Source: Flavobacteriales bacterium (lineage in GTDB: Bacteria > Bacteroidota > Bacteroidia > Flavobacteriales_F > PHOS-HE28). From it: a stretch of DNA of 64,000 nucleotides. Below, piece after piece: positions 19,055-28,338 of this stretch (the first letter of the stretch is position 1; the number at the start of each line of letters is the position of its first letter). Both the position numbers and the translations under genes were made by a program. The notes beneath the pieces are model-generated. The model was not told the origin of the DNA. It saw only the letters and a program-made list of their open reading frames with translations, and did not search any database. The stretch spans positions 186,001-250,000 of the forward strand of contig JAEUTA010000025.1 of assembly GCA_016788205.1 (NCBI GenBank), read 5' to 3'.

Positions 19055-19140
19055 GCCAGGACGGTCGAACCTGTAACTCTGGTCGACGAACGCCGTATCA
19101 GCGCCACGAACGGGCAAATGCGCTCGTCCGACAAAGCTGA

Positions 19141-19881
19141 ATGCGACGCTCTCTTACACTCTCCCTCGCCGGTGTGCTGGCCTTCTTCGCCTGTGCGAAC
19201 CTCCAAGCCCAAACGTTGGACTACGAATGGCTGAATATGCCATGCACGGACAATCTGAACTGCGACAATGGCTGTTCAGCTTGCAATCTTCCAGGCGACG
19301 CCCCAGCCAATTTCTTCGGTACCAGCGTGCAGTGGGTGGGTATGGACGTGTGTCCGCATCCCATCACCACCGCGAACAATGCCGTCTACACAACGGCGTG
19401 GCCCATCACCGTGGATCCCACCGTATACGTGGGCGTGTCCACCGTAACGTTGGCCGACGTCAAGATCGATAGTATCGTGATCCGTCACCGCCGCAGTGCG
19501 GATGGTCCGCAACGCTTGCGTGTACAGTACAGCAACGACGCCATGCAGGTTCCCACCGTCATTGGTGATCTGGACGTGACGCAGACGTACGAGGAGGCCA
19601 TCTTCACGGATCTTGGTTGCCTCGCCGTTACGCAGGGCACTGATTACCGCGGTTTCATCCTGCGCATGCAGGCCTATCAAGGCAGTGAAGCGGGCAACTG
19701 GCAGTTGGATGCCATGCGCATCGTCACCAGTCCGTGCAACGCCCAAGTTGGTATCGCAGAGGATTTCCAACGCAAGTTGGAAGAGTCCGGTACGTATGTG
19801 GATGTGCTCGGTCGTCCGGTGAAAGGCCAGCCAGCGCCGGGTATGTACATCGGTGGACGCAAGCGCATTCAGGTGCTCTAA
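19141..19881 (+). CDS. Secreted hypothetical protein with a T9SS-like C-terminal tail
   Basis: This 246-residue exported protein starts with a signal peptide (SLTLSLAGVLAFFACANLQAQ). The mature part is cysteine-rich near its start (CTDNLNCDNGCSAC) and then beta-rich. The C-terminus reads YVDVLGRPVKGQPAPGMYIG, which matches the second half of a T9SS type A sorting domain (DVLGR...PGMYI), although the usual YPNP segment is missing. The body is not recognised. It may be a ligand-binding or structural surface protein. It is preceded by 86 bases without obvious features. Confidence 0.8.
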   Translation: MRRSLTLSLAGVLAFFACANLQAQTLDYEWLNMPCTDNLNCDNGCSACNLPGDAPANFFGTSVQWVGMDVCPHPITTANNAVYTTAWPITVDPTVYVGVSTVTLADVKIDSIVIRHRRSADGPQRLRVQYSNDAMQVPTVIGDLDVTQTYEEAIFTDLGCLAVTQGTDYRGFILRMQAYQGSEAGNWQLDAMRIVTSPCNAQVGIAEDFQRKLEESGTYVDVLGRPVKGQPAPGMYIGGRKRIQVL

Positions 19882-19917
19882 GCTCCATAGCAGCAAGCTT
19901 GGGACCGGGAGTGACCG

Positions 19918-20841
19918 TTACGCGGCGCTCCCGTTCTTCTTCTGTGCACGCGGGTGGAACTGGAGGATGTTACTCCTCAGGTACTCTCGGTCCAGGTGGG
20001 TATAGATCTCCGTGGTGGTGATGCTGGCATGACCTAGCATTTCCTGTACGGCGCGCAGATCGGCGCCGCCTTCCACCAAGTGAGTGGCGAAGGAATGGCG
20101 GAACGTGTGCGGACTGATGGTCTTGCTGATATTCGCCTTTCGTGCGAGTTCCTTCACCAGGTTGAAGACGGACATTCGGCTGAATTGTCCGCCGCGCGCA
20201 TTGAGGAAGACGATGTCCTCTGACTTCGTTCGGCGCGGGAGATGAACTCGCTCCTCTTCCATGTAAAGCGTGACCACGCGCATGGCCTCCGGCCCGATGG
20301 GTACCAGCCTTTCCTTATCGCCTTTGCCGATGACCCGGATGAATCCTTCTTCGAAATGCAACCATGAACGTCGAAGACCGCAGAGCTCGCTCACGCGGAG
20401 GCCACAGCTGTACAACGTCTCGATCATGGCAAGGTCACGCAGTGCCAAGGGACGGCTCCGGTCGATGGCTTTCACCATTTCATTGATCTCCTGTGGCGTC
20501 AGGAACACCGGTAGCTTCCGGGCGAGCCTTGGGCTCTCCAGTAGTTCCGTTGGATCGTGCGTGATGTTCTTCTCGCGCAACAGGCTTCGGAAGAAGACGC
20601 GGAGCGCGCTCAGGCAACGCGCCTGGCTTGTGGCCTTCGCACCGGACTTCACCGTCCGTGTGATGAAGACCTGGAGGTCCTCCAACGTGATCTTCTCCAG
20701 GGGAAGAGGAGGGGTCTGTTCCTCCGCGAAGGAGCGCAGTTTACCCACGTCGCGCAGGTAGGCTTCCACCGTACGGTCGCTCAGCGAACGCTCCAGCTTC
20801 AGGTACATCCGCAGGTCGGTAAGGGCGTTGTCCCAGGTCAC
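19918..20841 (-). CDS. xerD: Tyrosine recombinase XerD-like
   Basis: This site-specific recombinase is probably the chromosome-dimer resolution protein. The N-terminal SAM-like domain has MYLKLERSLSDRTVEAYLRDV. The catalytic domain has CGLRVSELCGL (first Arg), a Lys-bearing hairpin (RVIGKGDKERLVPIG), HTFRHSFATHL (His-x-x-Arg), LGHASITTTEIYTH and the nucleophilic Tyr in this last motif. The frame is open to 20928, but the GTG at 20841 gives 307 residues, close to the usual XerD length, and removes a non-conserved 29-residue leader. It is transcribed away from aroQ. No integrase-associated attachment site or phage gene is nearby, arguing for the housekeeping role. Confidence 0.88.
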   Translation of the reverse strand: MTWDNALTDLRMYLKLERSLSDRTVEAYLRDVGKLRSFAEEQTPPLPLEKITLEDLQVFITRTVKSGAKATSQARCLSALRVFFRSLLREKNITHDPTELLESPRLARKLPVFLTPQEINEMVKAIDRSRPLALRDLAMIETLYSCGLRVSELCGLRRSWLHFEEGFIRVIGKGDKERLVPIGPEAMRVVTLYMEEERVHLPRRTKSEDIVFLNARGGQFSRMSVFNLVKELARKANISKTISPHTFRHSFATHLVEGGADLRAVQEMLGHASITTTEIYTHLDREYLRSNILQFHPRAQKKNGSAA

Positions 20842-20968
20842 CTGGCGAAGGTGGGAAGGCGTCCAGACGGTCTGTGCGGCCGCCGCGTACGAAGTGCGAA
20901 CCGCCGGATGTTCACGTGTACTCACCAACTTCGCGGCTCCTTCACCTTACAACGCTAGCGAGCCACGT

Positions 20969-21391
20969 ATGCGCATCCTCATCATCAACGGACCCAATTT
21001 GGACCTGCTTGGCACCCGGGAGCCGCACATTTACGGCCAACGCGCCTTCGAGGAGTACCTCACGGAACTGCGCGGTGCCTTCCCTGCCGTGGAGTTGGAC
21101 CATGTGCAGAGCAATGTGGAGGGGGAGATCGTGCAGCTGCTGCGGACCAAGGCCAGGGAAGTTGACGGCTTCGTGCTCAACGCCGCGGGCTACTCGCACA
21201 CCAGCGTGGCCATCCGAGACACCATCGTGGTACTGGGCAAGCCCGTGGTGGAGGTCCATATCAGCAATATCCACGGACGCGAGGAATTCAGGCGTCATAC
21301 GCTGACGGGCGGGGTATGCGCAGGTGTGATAACGGGCTTCGGTCTTGAGGGATACGCTCTGGCCCTCGAGCATTTGGTGCGCCGTCGATAG
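20969..21391 (+). CDS. aroQ: Type II 3-dehydroquinate dehydratase
   Basis: This 140-residue shikimate-pathway enzyme removes water from 3-dehydroquinate to give 3-dehydroshikimate. It shows the family landmarks: INGPNLDLLGTREPHIYG near the N-terminus with the catalytic lid residues, VQSNVEGEIVQLL, FVLNAAGYSHTSVAIRD, and VEVHISNIHGREEFRRHT with the catalytic His. Length is typical for the dodecameric type II enzyme. The start is the ATG opening MRILIINGPN. It is divergent from xerD and converges with the glycosyltransferase gene 13 bases downstream. Confidence 0.96.
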   Translation: MRILIINGPNLDLLGTREPHIYGQRAFEEYLTELRGAFPAVELDHVQSNVEGEIVQLLRTKAREVDGFVLNAAGYSHTSVAIRDTIVVLGKPVVEVHISNIHGREEFRRHTLTGGVCAGVITGFGLEGYALALEHLVRRR

Positions 21392-21404
21392 GACGGTAGG
21401 AGGC

Positions 21405-22430
21405 TTAAAAGAAAGCCGTCTTGTCCAGGTCGTTGAACGTCTTCCACCGCAGGATGAACCTGTCGTAGGCTATACTGCGCTGGTACATGCCCGTAAGATC
21501 GGGTTCACGCTCCTGCGCCATCAGTTCACGCCGTTGGCGCAACACGTTGGGTAGCCGTGCGAAATAGTGCCAATGCGCACGCGCCACCTGCCAGGTGTGT
21601 GCTCCATGGCCTTCGAACAGGAATTTCCAGGCTGCGAAACCGTCCAACACCAAACGCCGGAACAGCCACCACCAAGACCAGCCATTGTGGAGGTTCTTGG
21701 TGAGGACGATAAGGCTGTTGCGGAAATTAAGGTAGGTCTTTTGCGGAGATCCATAGCCCAAAGACCCGCCACCAACGTGGTACACGGTCGCGGCACTGGT
21801 GTAACCGATGCGCCAACCCATACGCCGAAGCCGCCAGCAAAGGTCGATCTCCTCCATATGCGCGAAAAGGTCGGCATCGAAACCACCAGCTGCGCGGAAG
21901 GCCTCCGCACGGATCAGCAGGCAGGCACCGGTAGCCCAGAATACGTCCTGCTCGTCGTTGTATTGCCCCTTGTCTTCTTCGGTTATCTCGAAGATACGTC
22001 CCCGGCAGAACGGATAGCCGTTACGGTCTATGAACCCACCGGCCGCTCCCGCATGCTCGAAACGTTCCCGCTGGCGCTGGGAAAGCACCTTGGGCTGGCA
22101 CGCCGCCATCCGTGGATCGCGGTCCATGTAAGCGTTGAGGCGTGTAAGCCAGTCGGGTGTCACCTGTACATCCGAGTTGAGCAGAAGATACCTGTCGGCG
22201 TTCACTTCTTTCAGTGCCGCATTGTAGCCCCCGGCGAAGCCACGGTTCAATTCCATGCGGATCACCCGCACGTTGGGGTGCACCGCGGCAAGCCACACGA
22301 GCGAATCGTCCGTGGAGGCATTGTCCGCAATGATCACTTCGGCCTCGGCACTGTGCTGTAGCACGCCGGGCAGGAATTCCTCCAACCACGAACGGCCGTT
22401 CCAGTTGAGGATGACGATGGCGGTGTGCAT
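21405..22430 (-). CDS. Family 2 glycosyltransferase
   Basis: This 341-residue cytoplasmic enzyme transfers sugars from an activated donor. The GT-A fold is marked by TAIVILNWNGRSWLEEFLP, IIADNASTDDSLVWL, LLLNSDVQV (DxD-like metal site) and FWATGACLLIRAEAF; acidic motif MEEIDLCWRLRRMG serves as the likely catalytic base region. The C-terminal aromatic stretch (HNGWSWWWLFRRLVLDGFAAWKF) is probably membrane-associated. Similarity is to rhamnosyltransferase-like GT2 proteins, but the donor and acceptor are unknown. The start at 22430 fits the Rossmann-like first strand. A CATCTTTG -7-like element lies at 22453-22446. It stands alone rather than in a polysaccharide cluster. Confidence 0.93.
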   Translation of the reverse strand: MHTAIVILNWNGRSWLEEFLPGVLQHSAEAEVIIADNASTDDSLVWLAAVHPNVRVIRMELNRGFAGGYNAALKEVNADRYLLLNSDVQVTPDWLTRLNAYMDRDPRMAACQPKVLSQRQRERFEHAGAAGGFIDRNGYPFCRGRIFEITEEDKGQYNDEQDVFWATGACLLIRAEAFRAAGGFDADLFAHMEEIDLCWRLRRMGWRIGYTSAATVYHVGGGSLGYGSPQKTYLNFRNSLIVLTKNLHNGWSWWWLFRRLVLDGFAAWKFLFEGHGAHTWQVARAHWHYFARLPNVLRQRRELMAQEREPDLTGMYQRSIAYDRFILRWKTFNDLDKTAFF

Positions 22431-22471
22431 ACGGAACGAGCGCGGCAAAGATGCGGCGCGTCCGCTCTGGG

Positions 22472-23932
22472 TCAGCGTGGGTCGTTGTACAATTCGCGAA
22501 CGCGATCGCTTTCCAACGTACCGGGGTCCGTGGATTGTACACCGGGGAACGCGTTGTTGCGCGCGTGCAGGATGTTCATCCATTGCGGATTGTTCGGCTC
22601 GCCGGGGACTTCGCTATGCAGCAGTTGAAGACAGGTCATGGCCATGTCGGGCTGGTAGAATACGAAGCGGCGGTTGGCGAAACGCCCTGCATTGTAATAG
22701 TGCCAGATGGAATAGGGTAGTGTGCCCATTTCATTGAAACGGTCCATCATGGTGTTCGGCGGCCCGTACTTCAGGTACACACGGCCGCGGTCCGTTTCGT
22801 ACCCCTTCAGCAAGCGGCAGCCGAACATCTTGTTCACTTTGATGACTTCCTGTTGATATGCATGCCACGCCTTTTCAGGTTCCGGTCCACGGTTGGCCCA
22901 GAACGTATAGAAGAAGCGTTTCATCAGGTCCAGATCACGGTCTTTCCACCGGTCGTCGATGATCTTGCGTTCCAGCGGGTCGGCGATGGGGCGCAGGCTG
23001 GCGATGTGCTCGGCCAGGGAATCCGTGTTCGCGAAGGCACTGGTGAACTTGCCTTCCAGATCCAATCTGTCCAGCGACTGCAGGTCGTAGTTGTAGGAAA
23101 TGGGATTGTTGCGTTGGAAGGACTGCTCGCTACGGGACAGCAGCATGCCGGTGCGGTCCCTAACCTCCACCGAAGCCACATAGTTGCCCGATGGCAACTG
23201 TGCGATGTCGAACTCCGCCATCACAGGCTCCACAGGTCGTGCCTTGGCACGGGTACTCCGTTTGTAAGGACCGAAGACCCGCTTCTTCTCCAGTTCCTCT
23301 ATCTGGTAAGAGAGCAGGTACAGGCTATCCGTTCCGAATTGCTGGTCGCTGTTGTAAACCTCGGCGTACAGGCTCAGTTTGTTCACGCTCTTCGGCAGGT
23401 GATCCGTCAAGAGCGGTACCACGGTGTAACCATACTTGGAGCGTTCTCCCTCTACCGAAGGTTGGATGCGTTCGGCGAGCAGGATGTTGGATATGGCCAA
23501 CGCCGGAGGTGCAGTACCCACGGCCAGCGGTGCCGCGTAGCGTGTCACCACTGTATCGCCGGAAACCAGGTCACGCACCTCGATGCTGAGGTCGTACACA
23601 CCCGGTTCGAGCGCGAAGAACTCCTGGTGCACAAGGTCCTGTTCCACGCTGTCCAAGCGCTCGGGCCCCAGAACTTCGGTCTTCGCGAAGGCTTTCACCG
23701 CACCACCTTGTTCGATCAAAGTGAGCGCCTCCACCTTGGCTTGCATGAAACCCCTGTCATTGGCCTTGGCCGCCATGGTGCCGGCGAGGAAGGCCATGTT
23801 CACCTCCGTCTGCGCCTGGCCCGTGGCCGCGTAGAAGGTGCGGCTTTCCACCACCACCTGCACCTGAGCCTTCACGGGGCGGTAGGGCCAGGCGGTGAAC
23901 ACCAGTGGCAGGATGTACCAGATCGCTCTCAT
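22472..23932 (-). CDS. Exported GWxTD-domain protein
   Basis: This 486-residue protein has a signal peptide (IWYILPLVFTAWPYRPVKA). Beta-rich regions in the middle are followed by a C-terminal GWxTD domain, common in Bacteroidota and of unknown function, seen as FYTFWANRGPEPEKAWHAY, KGYETDRGRVYLKYGPPN and YSIWHYYNAGRFANRRFVFY. The ATG at 23932 is preferred over the in-frame GTG at 23938. An exact TAGCTTTG -7 element (23945-23938) ends 5 bases before it, implying a leaderless or nearly leaderless mRNA. It is probably periplasmic or surface located. Confidence 0.88.
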   Translation of the reverse strand: MRAIWYILPLVFTAWPYRPVKAQVQVVVESRTFYAATGQAQTEVNMAFLAGTMAAKANDRGFMQAKVEALTLIEQGGAVKAFAKTEVLGPERLDSVEQDLVHQEFFALEPGVYDLSIEVRDLVSGDTVVTRYAAPLAVGTAPPALAISNILLAERIQPSVEGERSKYGYTVVPLLTDHLPKSVNKLSLYAEVYNSDQQFGTDSLYLLSYQIEELEKKRVFGPYKRSTRAKARPVEPVMAEFDIAQLPSGNYVASVEVRDRTGMLLSRSEQSFQRNNPISYNYDLQSLDRLDLEGKFTSAFANTDSLAEHIASLRPIADPLERKIIDDRWKDRDLDLMKRFFYTFWANRGPEPEKAWHAYQQEVIKVNKMFGCRLLKGYETDRGRVYLKYGPPNTMMDRFNEMGTLPYSIWHYYNAGRFANRRFVFYQPDMAMTCLQLLHSEVPGEPNNPQWMNILHARNNAFPGVQSTDPGTLESDRVRELYNDPR

Positions 23933-23937
23933 GCACA

Positions 23938-23945
23938 CAAAGCTA
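23938..23945 (-). promoter_or_regulatory. Bacteroidota -7 element before the GWxTD gene
   Basis: TAGCTTTG on the minus strand matches TAnnTTTG exactly and ends 5 bases before the ATG at 23932. A transcript from here would have almost no 5' leader. Confidence 0.6.
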
Positions 23946-24356
23946 AGCCCTCCACAGGGGCCGCTGTGACCGATGGTCGTGCGAGGGATACCGTGCGCTG
24001 GGCGTTACAAGTCATTGTGCGCCATTTCCAAGACCGACCGTTCGGAATGGTGCGCACCTGTATTGTACCATCGCAACATCTTCTGGCCCTTCACATGGAC
24101 GCTAGAAGGAGCGTTCTTCGTTGGAAGAGGTCCAGCATACCGCCCGGGCGCTAAGGGAGCGGCATGCTCGATCGCTTAGGCGAAAAGGACCACATCGCTG
24201 CCGTAAGCACCGGATCCTGCTCTGGTGCAAAGGAGGGGTCAGGAAAAGACGCGATCTCTCGCTGACGAAGTACTCAATGGCCCGTTCAGCTCGAAGCGCT
24301 CACCGGCTTTCCGCGAAGGCCTGTTCCTTCAAGCTGTCCTGGTCTCGGCGGTACGT
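23946..24356. other. Gene-poor interval between the GWxTD gene and the tRNA-Ser terminator
   Basis: About 410 bases. Frames here lack convincing coding character and no RNA structure was recognised. It contains only the upstream side of the GWxTD promoter. Confidence 0.45.
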
Positions 24357-24387
24357 GAAAAAGCCCGGCCATATCGTGGCCAGGCTT
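24357..24387 (-). terminator. Rho-independent terminator of tRNA-Ser
   Basis: On the minus strand an 11-bp stem, AAGCCTGGCCA with TGGCCGGGCTT and a CGATA loop, runs into TTTT. It is 7 bases downstream of the tRNA 3' end. Confidence 0.85.
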
Positions 24388-24394
24388 CGTTCGG

Positions 24395-24481
24395 CGGAGA
24401 GGGAGGGATTCGAACCCCCGTTACCCTTGCGGGTAAAGCGGTTTTCAAGACCGCCGCATTCGACCGCTCTGCCACCTCTCC
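24395..24481 (-). tRNA. tRNA-Ser (anticodon UGA)
   Basis: This 87-nt class II tRNA has acceptor arms GGAGAGG/CCTCTCC, an anticodon stem GCGGT/ACCGC around CTTGAAA (anticodon TGA), a long variable arm, and the T arm with GGTTCGAATCC. Discriminator base is G, as usual for serine. CCA is not encoded. A TACTTTCG promoter motif lies 46 bases upstream and a terminator follows. Confidence 0.96.
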
Positions 24482-24526
24482 GTAACGCCTGGTACCTTGG
24501 ACGGGTGGTACCCGGTAGAGCGGGCG

Positions 24527-24534
24527 CGAAAGTA
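24527..24534 (-). promoter_or_regulatory. -7-like promoter element of tRNA-Ser
   Basis: TACTTTCG on the minus strand differs from TAnnTTTG by one base. The identical octamer occurs before tRNA-Gly (56319-56312), which supports its use as a tRNA promoter. Confidence 0.5.
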
Positions 24535-24569
24535 GTGCTCATAGGTTTGACCAGCGATATTTGCACGGC

Positions 24570-25346
24570 ATGGAAGTTCGGGTGGAATTCCTCGGCACCG
24601 GTACCAGCCAGGGCATACCGGTGATGGCCTGCGATTGCGCCGTGTGCAGTAGCATGGACCCACGGGATAAGCGCCTGCGTACATCCGTGAGCGTGGAGGT
24701 TGGCGAGCGCCGGATACTTATCGATGCCGGACCCGATCTGCGGCAGCAGTGCCTGCGTAGTTCCATCCGCGATGTGCATGCCGTACTGCTCACCCACGAG
24801 CATATGGACCACATCGCGGGTATCGATGAGTTGCGGGCGTTCAACTTCGTGCAGCAGCGCCCCATGGACCTATATGGTTCAGAAGCCACCCTGCACGCGG
24901 TGCGCCGCATGTTCCATTACGCTTTCGCTGACGTGAAGTACCCGGGTGTTCCTGAGCTGCGCCTCCACACCATAGACCACCGGGCTTTCGAGGCGGCCGG
25001 TGTGGGGGTGCTGCCCGTCGAGGTCATGCACCACCAGATGCCGGTGCAGGGCTACCGCATCGGTGGCTTCGCCTACTTGACGGACGTAAAGACCATCGCA
25101 CCAGTAGAGCTCGACAAGCTGCGAGGGCTCGACGTGCTTGTCTTGAATGCGTTGCGCATCAAGCCCCATCTGTCTCACCTGAACCTGGCCGAAGCGCTGG
25201 ATATCGTGGCTGACCTGAAGCCAAGACGCGCGTTCTTCACCCACATCAGCCACTTGTTGGGCGCACATGGGACAGTGGGTGCCACGCTGCCACCCGGGGT
25301 TGAGCTCGCCTATGATGGGCTGGTGGTTCATAGCACCACGGCGTAG
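24570..25346 (+). CDS. Metallo-beta-lactamase-fold hydrolase (PhnP/RNase Z-like)
   Basis: This 258-residue cytoplasmic metal-dependent hydrolase has FLGTGTSQGIPVMACDCAVC at its start, the metal-binding LTHEHMDHIAGIDEL (HxHxDH), further ligands in PVEVMHHQMPVQGYRIG and AYLTDVKTI, and a late THISH. The GTGTSxGxP opening and the CxCxVC pair resemble PhnP-type cyclic phosphodiesterases and the broader RNase Z group. The substrate is unknown and no phosphonate genes are near. The ATG at 24570 follows a GATATTTG -7-like element (24556-24563) by 6 bases. It is divergent from tRNA-Ser. Confidence 0.92.
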   Translation: MEVRVEFLGTGTSQGIPVMACDCAVCSSMDPRDKRLRTSVSVEVGERRILIDAGPDLRQQCLRSSIRDVHAVLLTHEHMDHIAGIDELRAFNFVQQRPMDLYGSEATLHAVRRMFHYAFADVKYPGVPELRLHTIDHRAFEAAGVGVLPVEVMHHQMPVQGYRIGGFAYLTDVKTIAPVELDKLRGLDVLVLNALRIKPHLSHLNLAEALDIVADLKPRRAFFTHISHLLGAHGTVGATLPPGVELAYDGLVVHSTTA

Positions 25347-25392
25347 CTTGTGGTCCGTTCCCGGTCGGATGTACTTGGCCGGGATGCGCACC

Positions 25393-28314
25393 ATGACCCA
25401 GCGATCGTACGTCCTGCTTCTCATTGCTCTCTACACCACCGCCGTTCGCGCCCAAGCGGATATCTCTTTCCATGTACCGGTGGACTTGGCCGCTGAAAGC
25501 GACAGGCAACACCAGCTACGGATGTCCGGGGCCCACGAGGCGTTCTTGAAAGCGCACCCCCGATGGTCCATGGAGTTCGATGCACGCTCCGGGCTAACAC
25601 ACCAGGGTTTCGGCGACCCCATCGCTGTGGATGGTCATACGCCAGAGGAGAAGGCTAAGGCCTTCCTTGCACAAGTCTTGAACGATTTCGTGTTGCCTGT
25701 GGAAGATCTGCTGCACCGCTCCACCGTCGAAGGGAAGGTCACTTATGTTCACTTCGTCCAAGTGCACGCTGGGGTGGAAGTGTTCGGTTCCCATGCCATG
25801 GTGAAATTCAATGCCTTGGGCCACGTCATCGCCTTCCGTTCGGACGTGGTGCTGGTCGACGAGTTCCCAGCGCCAGTGGCCCCGGTTGCGGATGTCAGTA
25901 CCGCGTGGCAAGGTCTTTCGGGCGTTACCGGACATGAACGGCTTGGTGCGCGATGGGTGATGGTGCCTACGGATGATAAGCGCACCGTGAGGCAGGCAGA
26001 AGTAGTGACCGTACGGACGAACGGAGGGGAAGGTCCTGGTCGGTACCAGTGCCTGGTGGATGCGGTGAACGGTAAGCTGCTCTATCGTACGAACGCCATA
26101 GTCAGCTGCGGTCCACCATTGGTAAGCGCCTCCGTTTCGTTGAGCGGTCAGGTCTATCCCGGAAGTCCGTTGCTGGCGGCCCAAGAGCTGCCGTTGCCCG
26201 CCTTGCACGCCACCATAGGTAGCACTGCGCATACCACGGATGGCAACGGCATCATCAACACGGTCGAGACCGGTCCCGTGAGCGCCACCTTCTCCTTACG
26301 CGGCAGTTGGGCCAACGTGAGCACCTTGAACGTGACGCCGTCCTTCACCACCACCTTGAACGAAGGAGCCAACGCGGTGAGCTTCAATGCCGCCTCCACC
26401 ATTCAACAGCGTTCGGCTTACCGATATGTGAACGCGATGCATCAGCACGTGAATGCGGTGCTGCCCGGCTTCACCGGTATGGACTTCGAAATGCCTGTTC
26501 GCGTGGATCTGGTCGCGCCCAACTGCAACGCGTTCTACGATGCCGGTACCATCAATTTCTACGAACAGGGGAACAACTGCCGGTCCTTCGCCACCATTGA
26601 CGACGTGGTGTTCCACGAGTATGCGCATGGCATCAATGCCACGTACTATGGCGCGCAGGGCGGCACCTTCAGCAACGGGGCCATGGACGAGGGGTATGCC
26701 GATGTGTGGGCGCTGAGCCTTGCCGGTGACCTGGCCGTGGGAGAAGGCTACCATATCGACTTCGCGGGTTCCGCTTTGCGGCGATACGATGGTGAACCGA
26801 AGGTCTATCCCGTGGACCTGCTTGGCGACCGTCACAACGATGGGCAGATCATCGCCGGTGCGTGGATGGACCTGTACCAAGCGTTGGGCAACGACATGCC
26901 GCTTCTGCTGCAACTCTTCAAGGAAGCGTATGGAGGACTGCAGGCCACCGCACCGAACGGCAACGAGGGCGTGGCCTTCCGAGATGTGTTGCTGGATGTG
27001 TTGCAGGCGGATGATGACGATAGTGACATCACGAACGGTACACCGAATGGCGAAGCCATCGTTGATGCGTTCGCGCGGCATGGTATCACGCTGATCAGCG
27101 GTGTACGGGTGGAGCACGACCCGATACTAGCGCACGATGCCAATAGTACCATCACGGTGGTCGCCGATGTGCCGGTAGCGTTCCCCTCCTCAGCGTATGC
27201 GGATGAAGTGGTCTTACGCTACCGGACCAATGGATCCGTGGACTGGGAAGAAGCGTCTATGAGCCCCCAGCAGGGCGATACGTACAGTGCGTCGCTGCCA
27301 GCACAACCTGCGGGCACGCTGGTTCACTATTACATCATGGTGTTGGATAGCCATGGTCAAGTCGGGGGAGTAGAACCCGCTGGGGCACACTTGACGGACC
27401 CGCGCCTGCCCCACACCATCCTCGTGGGCTGCACGGCTCTGGGTACAGCGGACCTTGATGCGCAACATGACTTCGGATCGTGGACCATGGGTCTACCGGG
27501 TGACAATGCCGTCCGTGGTGTTTGGGCATCCGGTATCAGCGTTCCCTCATACAGCAATAGCTTCGATACCGGTACCATGTGCCAGCCTGCGACACAGCAC
27601 ACCGTAGGCGGCGTCAACTGCTGGTTCACCGCCAATGCGAGCAGTTCCACAGCACCGGTGGGGGAGCAGGATGTGGATGGAGGGAGCACATCGCTTTTGA
27701 GCCCCGTCATCGATGTTTCCACGGCGGTGGACCCGGCCATAAGCTACTGGCGTTGGTATACCAATGCGCCGCCCACCGGCACCAATCCGGGCGAGGACTA
27801 TTGGCAGGTGTTCGCCAGCGGCGATGGTGGCGGATCATGGGTCCCCGTGGAGACCACGCGCACCAGTGAGCGTGCCTGGCGCCGCCATGCGTTCCGTGTA
27901 GTGGATGTGCTCGGTGCGACGAACAGCATCCGGTTGAAGTATGTGGCCAGTGATAGTTTGGACCTGAGCCTGGACGGCAGCGGTGGGAGTTTGGTGGAAG
28001 CCGCTGTGGATGATCTGGAACTGTGGGGTGTGGATATCAGCAGTGGGATCCGTTGCCAGATGTCGAACACGCCGGAACAGTTGTGGCCGCTACCCGCTGA
28101 CGACGTGCTGCACATCCGCGGTGAAGGGGATGCAGGGGCCGTTCGCTATGAGGTCTTGGATATGACCGGTCGCTTGATGCTATCCGGCCGGGATGTGGCG
28201 GCACCCGTTCACCACATACCGGTGGCCGATCTGGCAACAGGTACCTACGTGCTGGTCATGCATGCGGGGGAACGCCTCCGTCAAGGGCGTTTCAGCGTAT
28301 TCCATACGCGCTGA
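25393..28314 (+). CDS. Secreted gluzincin metalloprotease (M36/M4-like) with T9SS sorting domain
   Basis: This 973-residue extracellular protease starts with signal peptide SYVLLLIALYTTAVRAQ (ATG at 25393, with another in frame at 25384). An FTP-type inhibitory propeptide region occupies about residues 40-210 (VHAGVEVFGSHAMVKFNALG). The catalytic domain has His408-Glu-Tyr-Ala-His in VVFHEYAHG and the third ligand in MDEGYADVW, with further M36-like features (GAWMDLYQAL). C-terminal beta domains include an immune-inhibitor-A-like stretch (SYSNSFDTGTMC ... YWQVFASGDGG). The end is a T9SS type A sorting domain (LWPLPADDVLHIRGEG to LATGTYVLVM). It is probably activated by propeptide cleavage outside the cell. 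Confidence 0.9.
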   Translation: MTQRSYVLLLIALYTTAVRAQADISFHVPVDLAAESDRQHQLRMSGAHEAFLKAHPRWSMEFDARSGLTHQGFGDPIAVDGHTPEEKAKAFLAQVLNDFVLPVEDLLHRSTVEGKVTYVHFVQVHAGVEVFGSHAMVKFNALGHVIAFRSDVVLVDEFPAPVAPVADVSTAWQGLSGVTGHERLGARWVMVPTDDKRTVRQAEVVTVRTNGGEGPGRYQCLVDAVNGKLLYRTNAIVSCGPPLVSASVSLSGQVYPGSPLLAAQELPLPALHATIGSTAHTTDGNGIINTVETGPVSATFSLRGSWANVSTLNVTPSFTTTLNEGANAVSFNAASTIQQRSAYRYVNAMHQHVNAVLPGFTGMDFEMPVRVDLVAPNCNAFYDAGTINFYEQGNNCRSFATIDDVVFHEYAHGINATYYGAQGGTFSNGAMDEGYADVWALSLAGDLAVGEGYHIDFAGSALRRYDGEPKVYPVDLLGDRHNDGQIIAGAWMDLYQALGNDMPLLLQLFKEAYGGLQATAPNGNEGVAFRDVLLDVLQADDDDSDITNGTPNGEAIVDAFARHGITLISGVRVEHDPILAHDANSTITVVADVPVAFPSSAYADEVVLRYRTNGSVDWEEASMSPQQGDTYSASLPAQPAGTLVHYYIMVLDSHGQVGGVEPAGAHLTDPRLPHTILVGCTALGTADLDAQHDFGSWTMGLPGDNAVRGVWASGISVPSYSNSFDTGTMCQPATQHTVGGVNCWFTANASSSTAPVGEQDVDGGSTSLLSPVIDVSTAVDPAISYWRWYTNAPPTGTNPGEDYWQVFASGDGGGSWVPVETTRTSERAWRRHAFRVVDVLGATNSIRLKYVASDSLDLSLDGSGGSLVEAAVDDLELWGVDISSGIRCQMSNTPEQLWPLPADDVLHIRGEGDAGAVRYEVLDMTGRLMLSGRDVAAPVHHIPVADLATGTYVLVMHAGERLRQGRFSVFHTR

Positions 28315-28338
28315 ACCCGCACATGGACAGGCGGTCCC

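Noticed and set aside
19918-20841. Integrase of a mobile element
   Set aside because: No attachment site, excision gene or cargo is next to it, and length and motifs fit housekeeping XerD.
22853-24154. Plus-strand frame of 433 codons opposite the GWxTD gene
   Set aside because: Antisense to a gene with clear signal peptide and domain; composition is that of a shadow.
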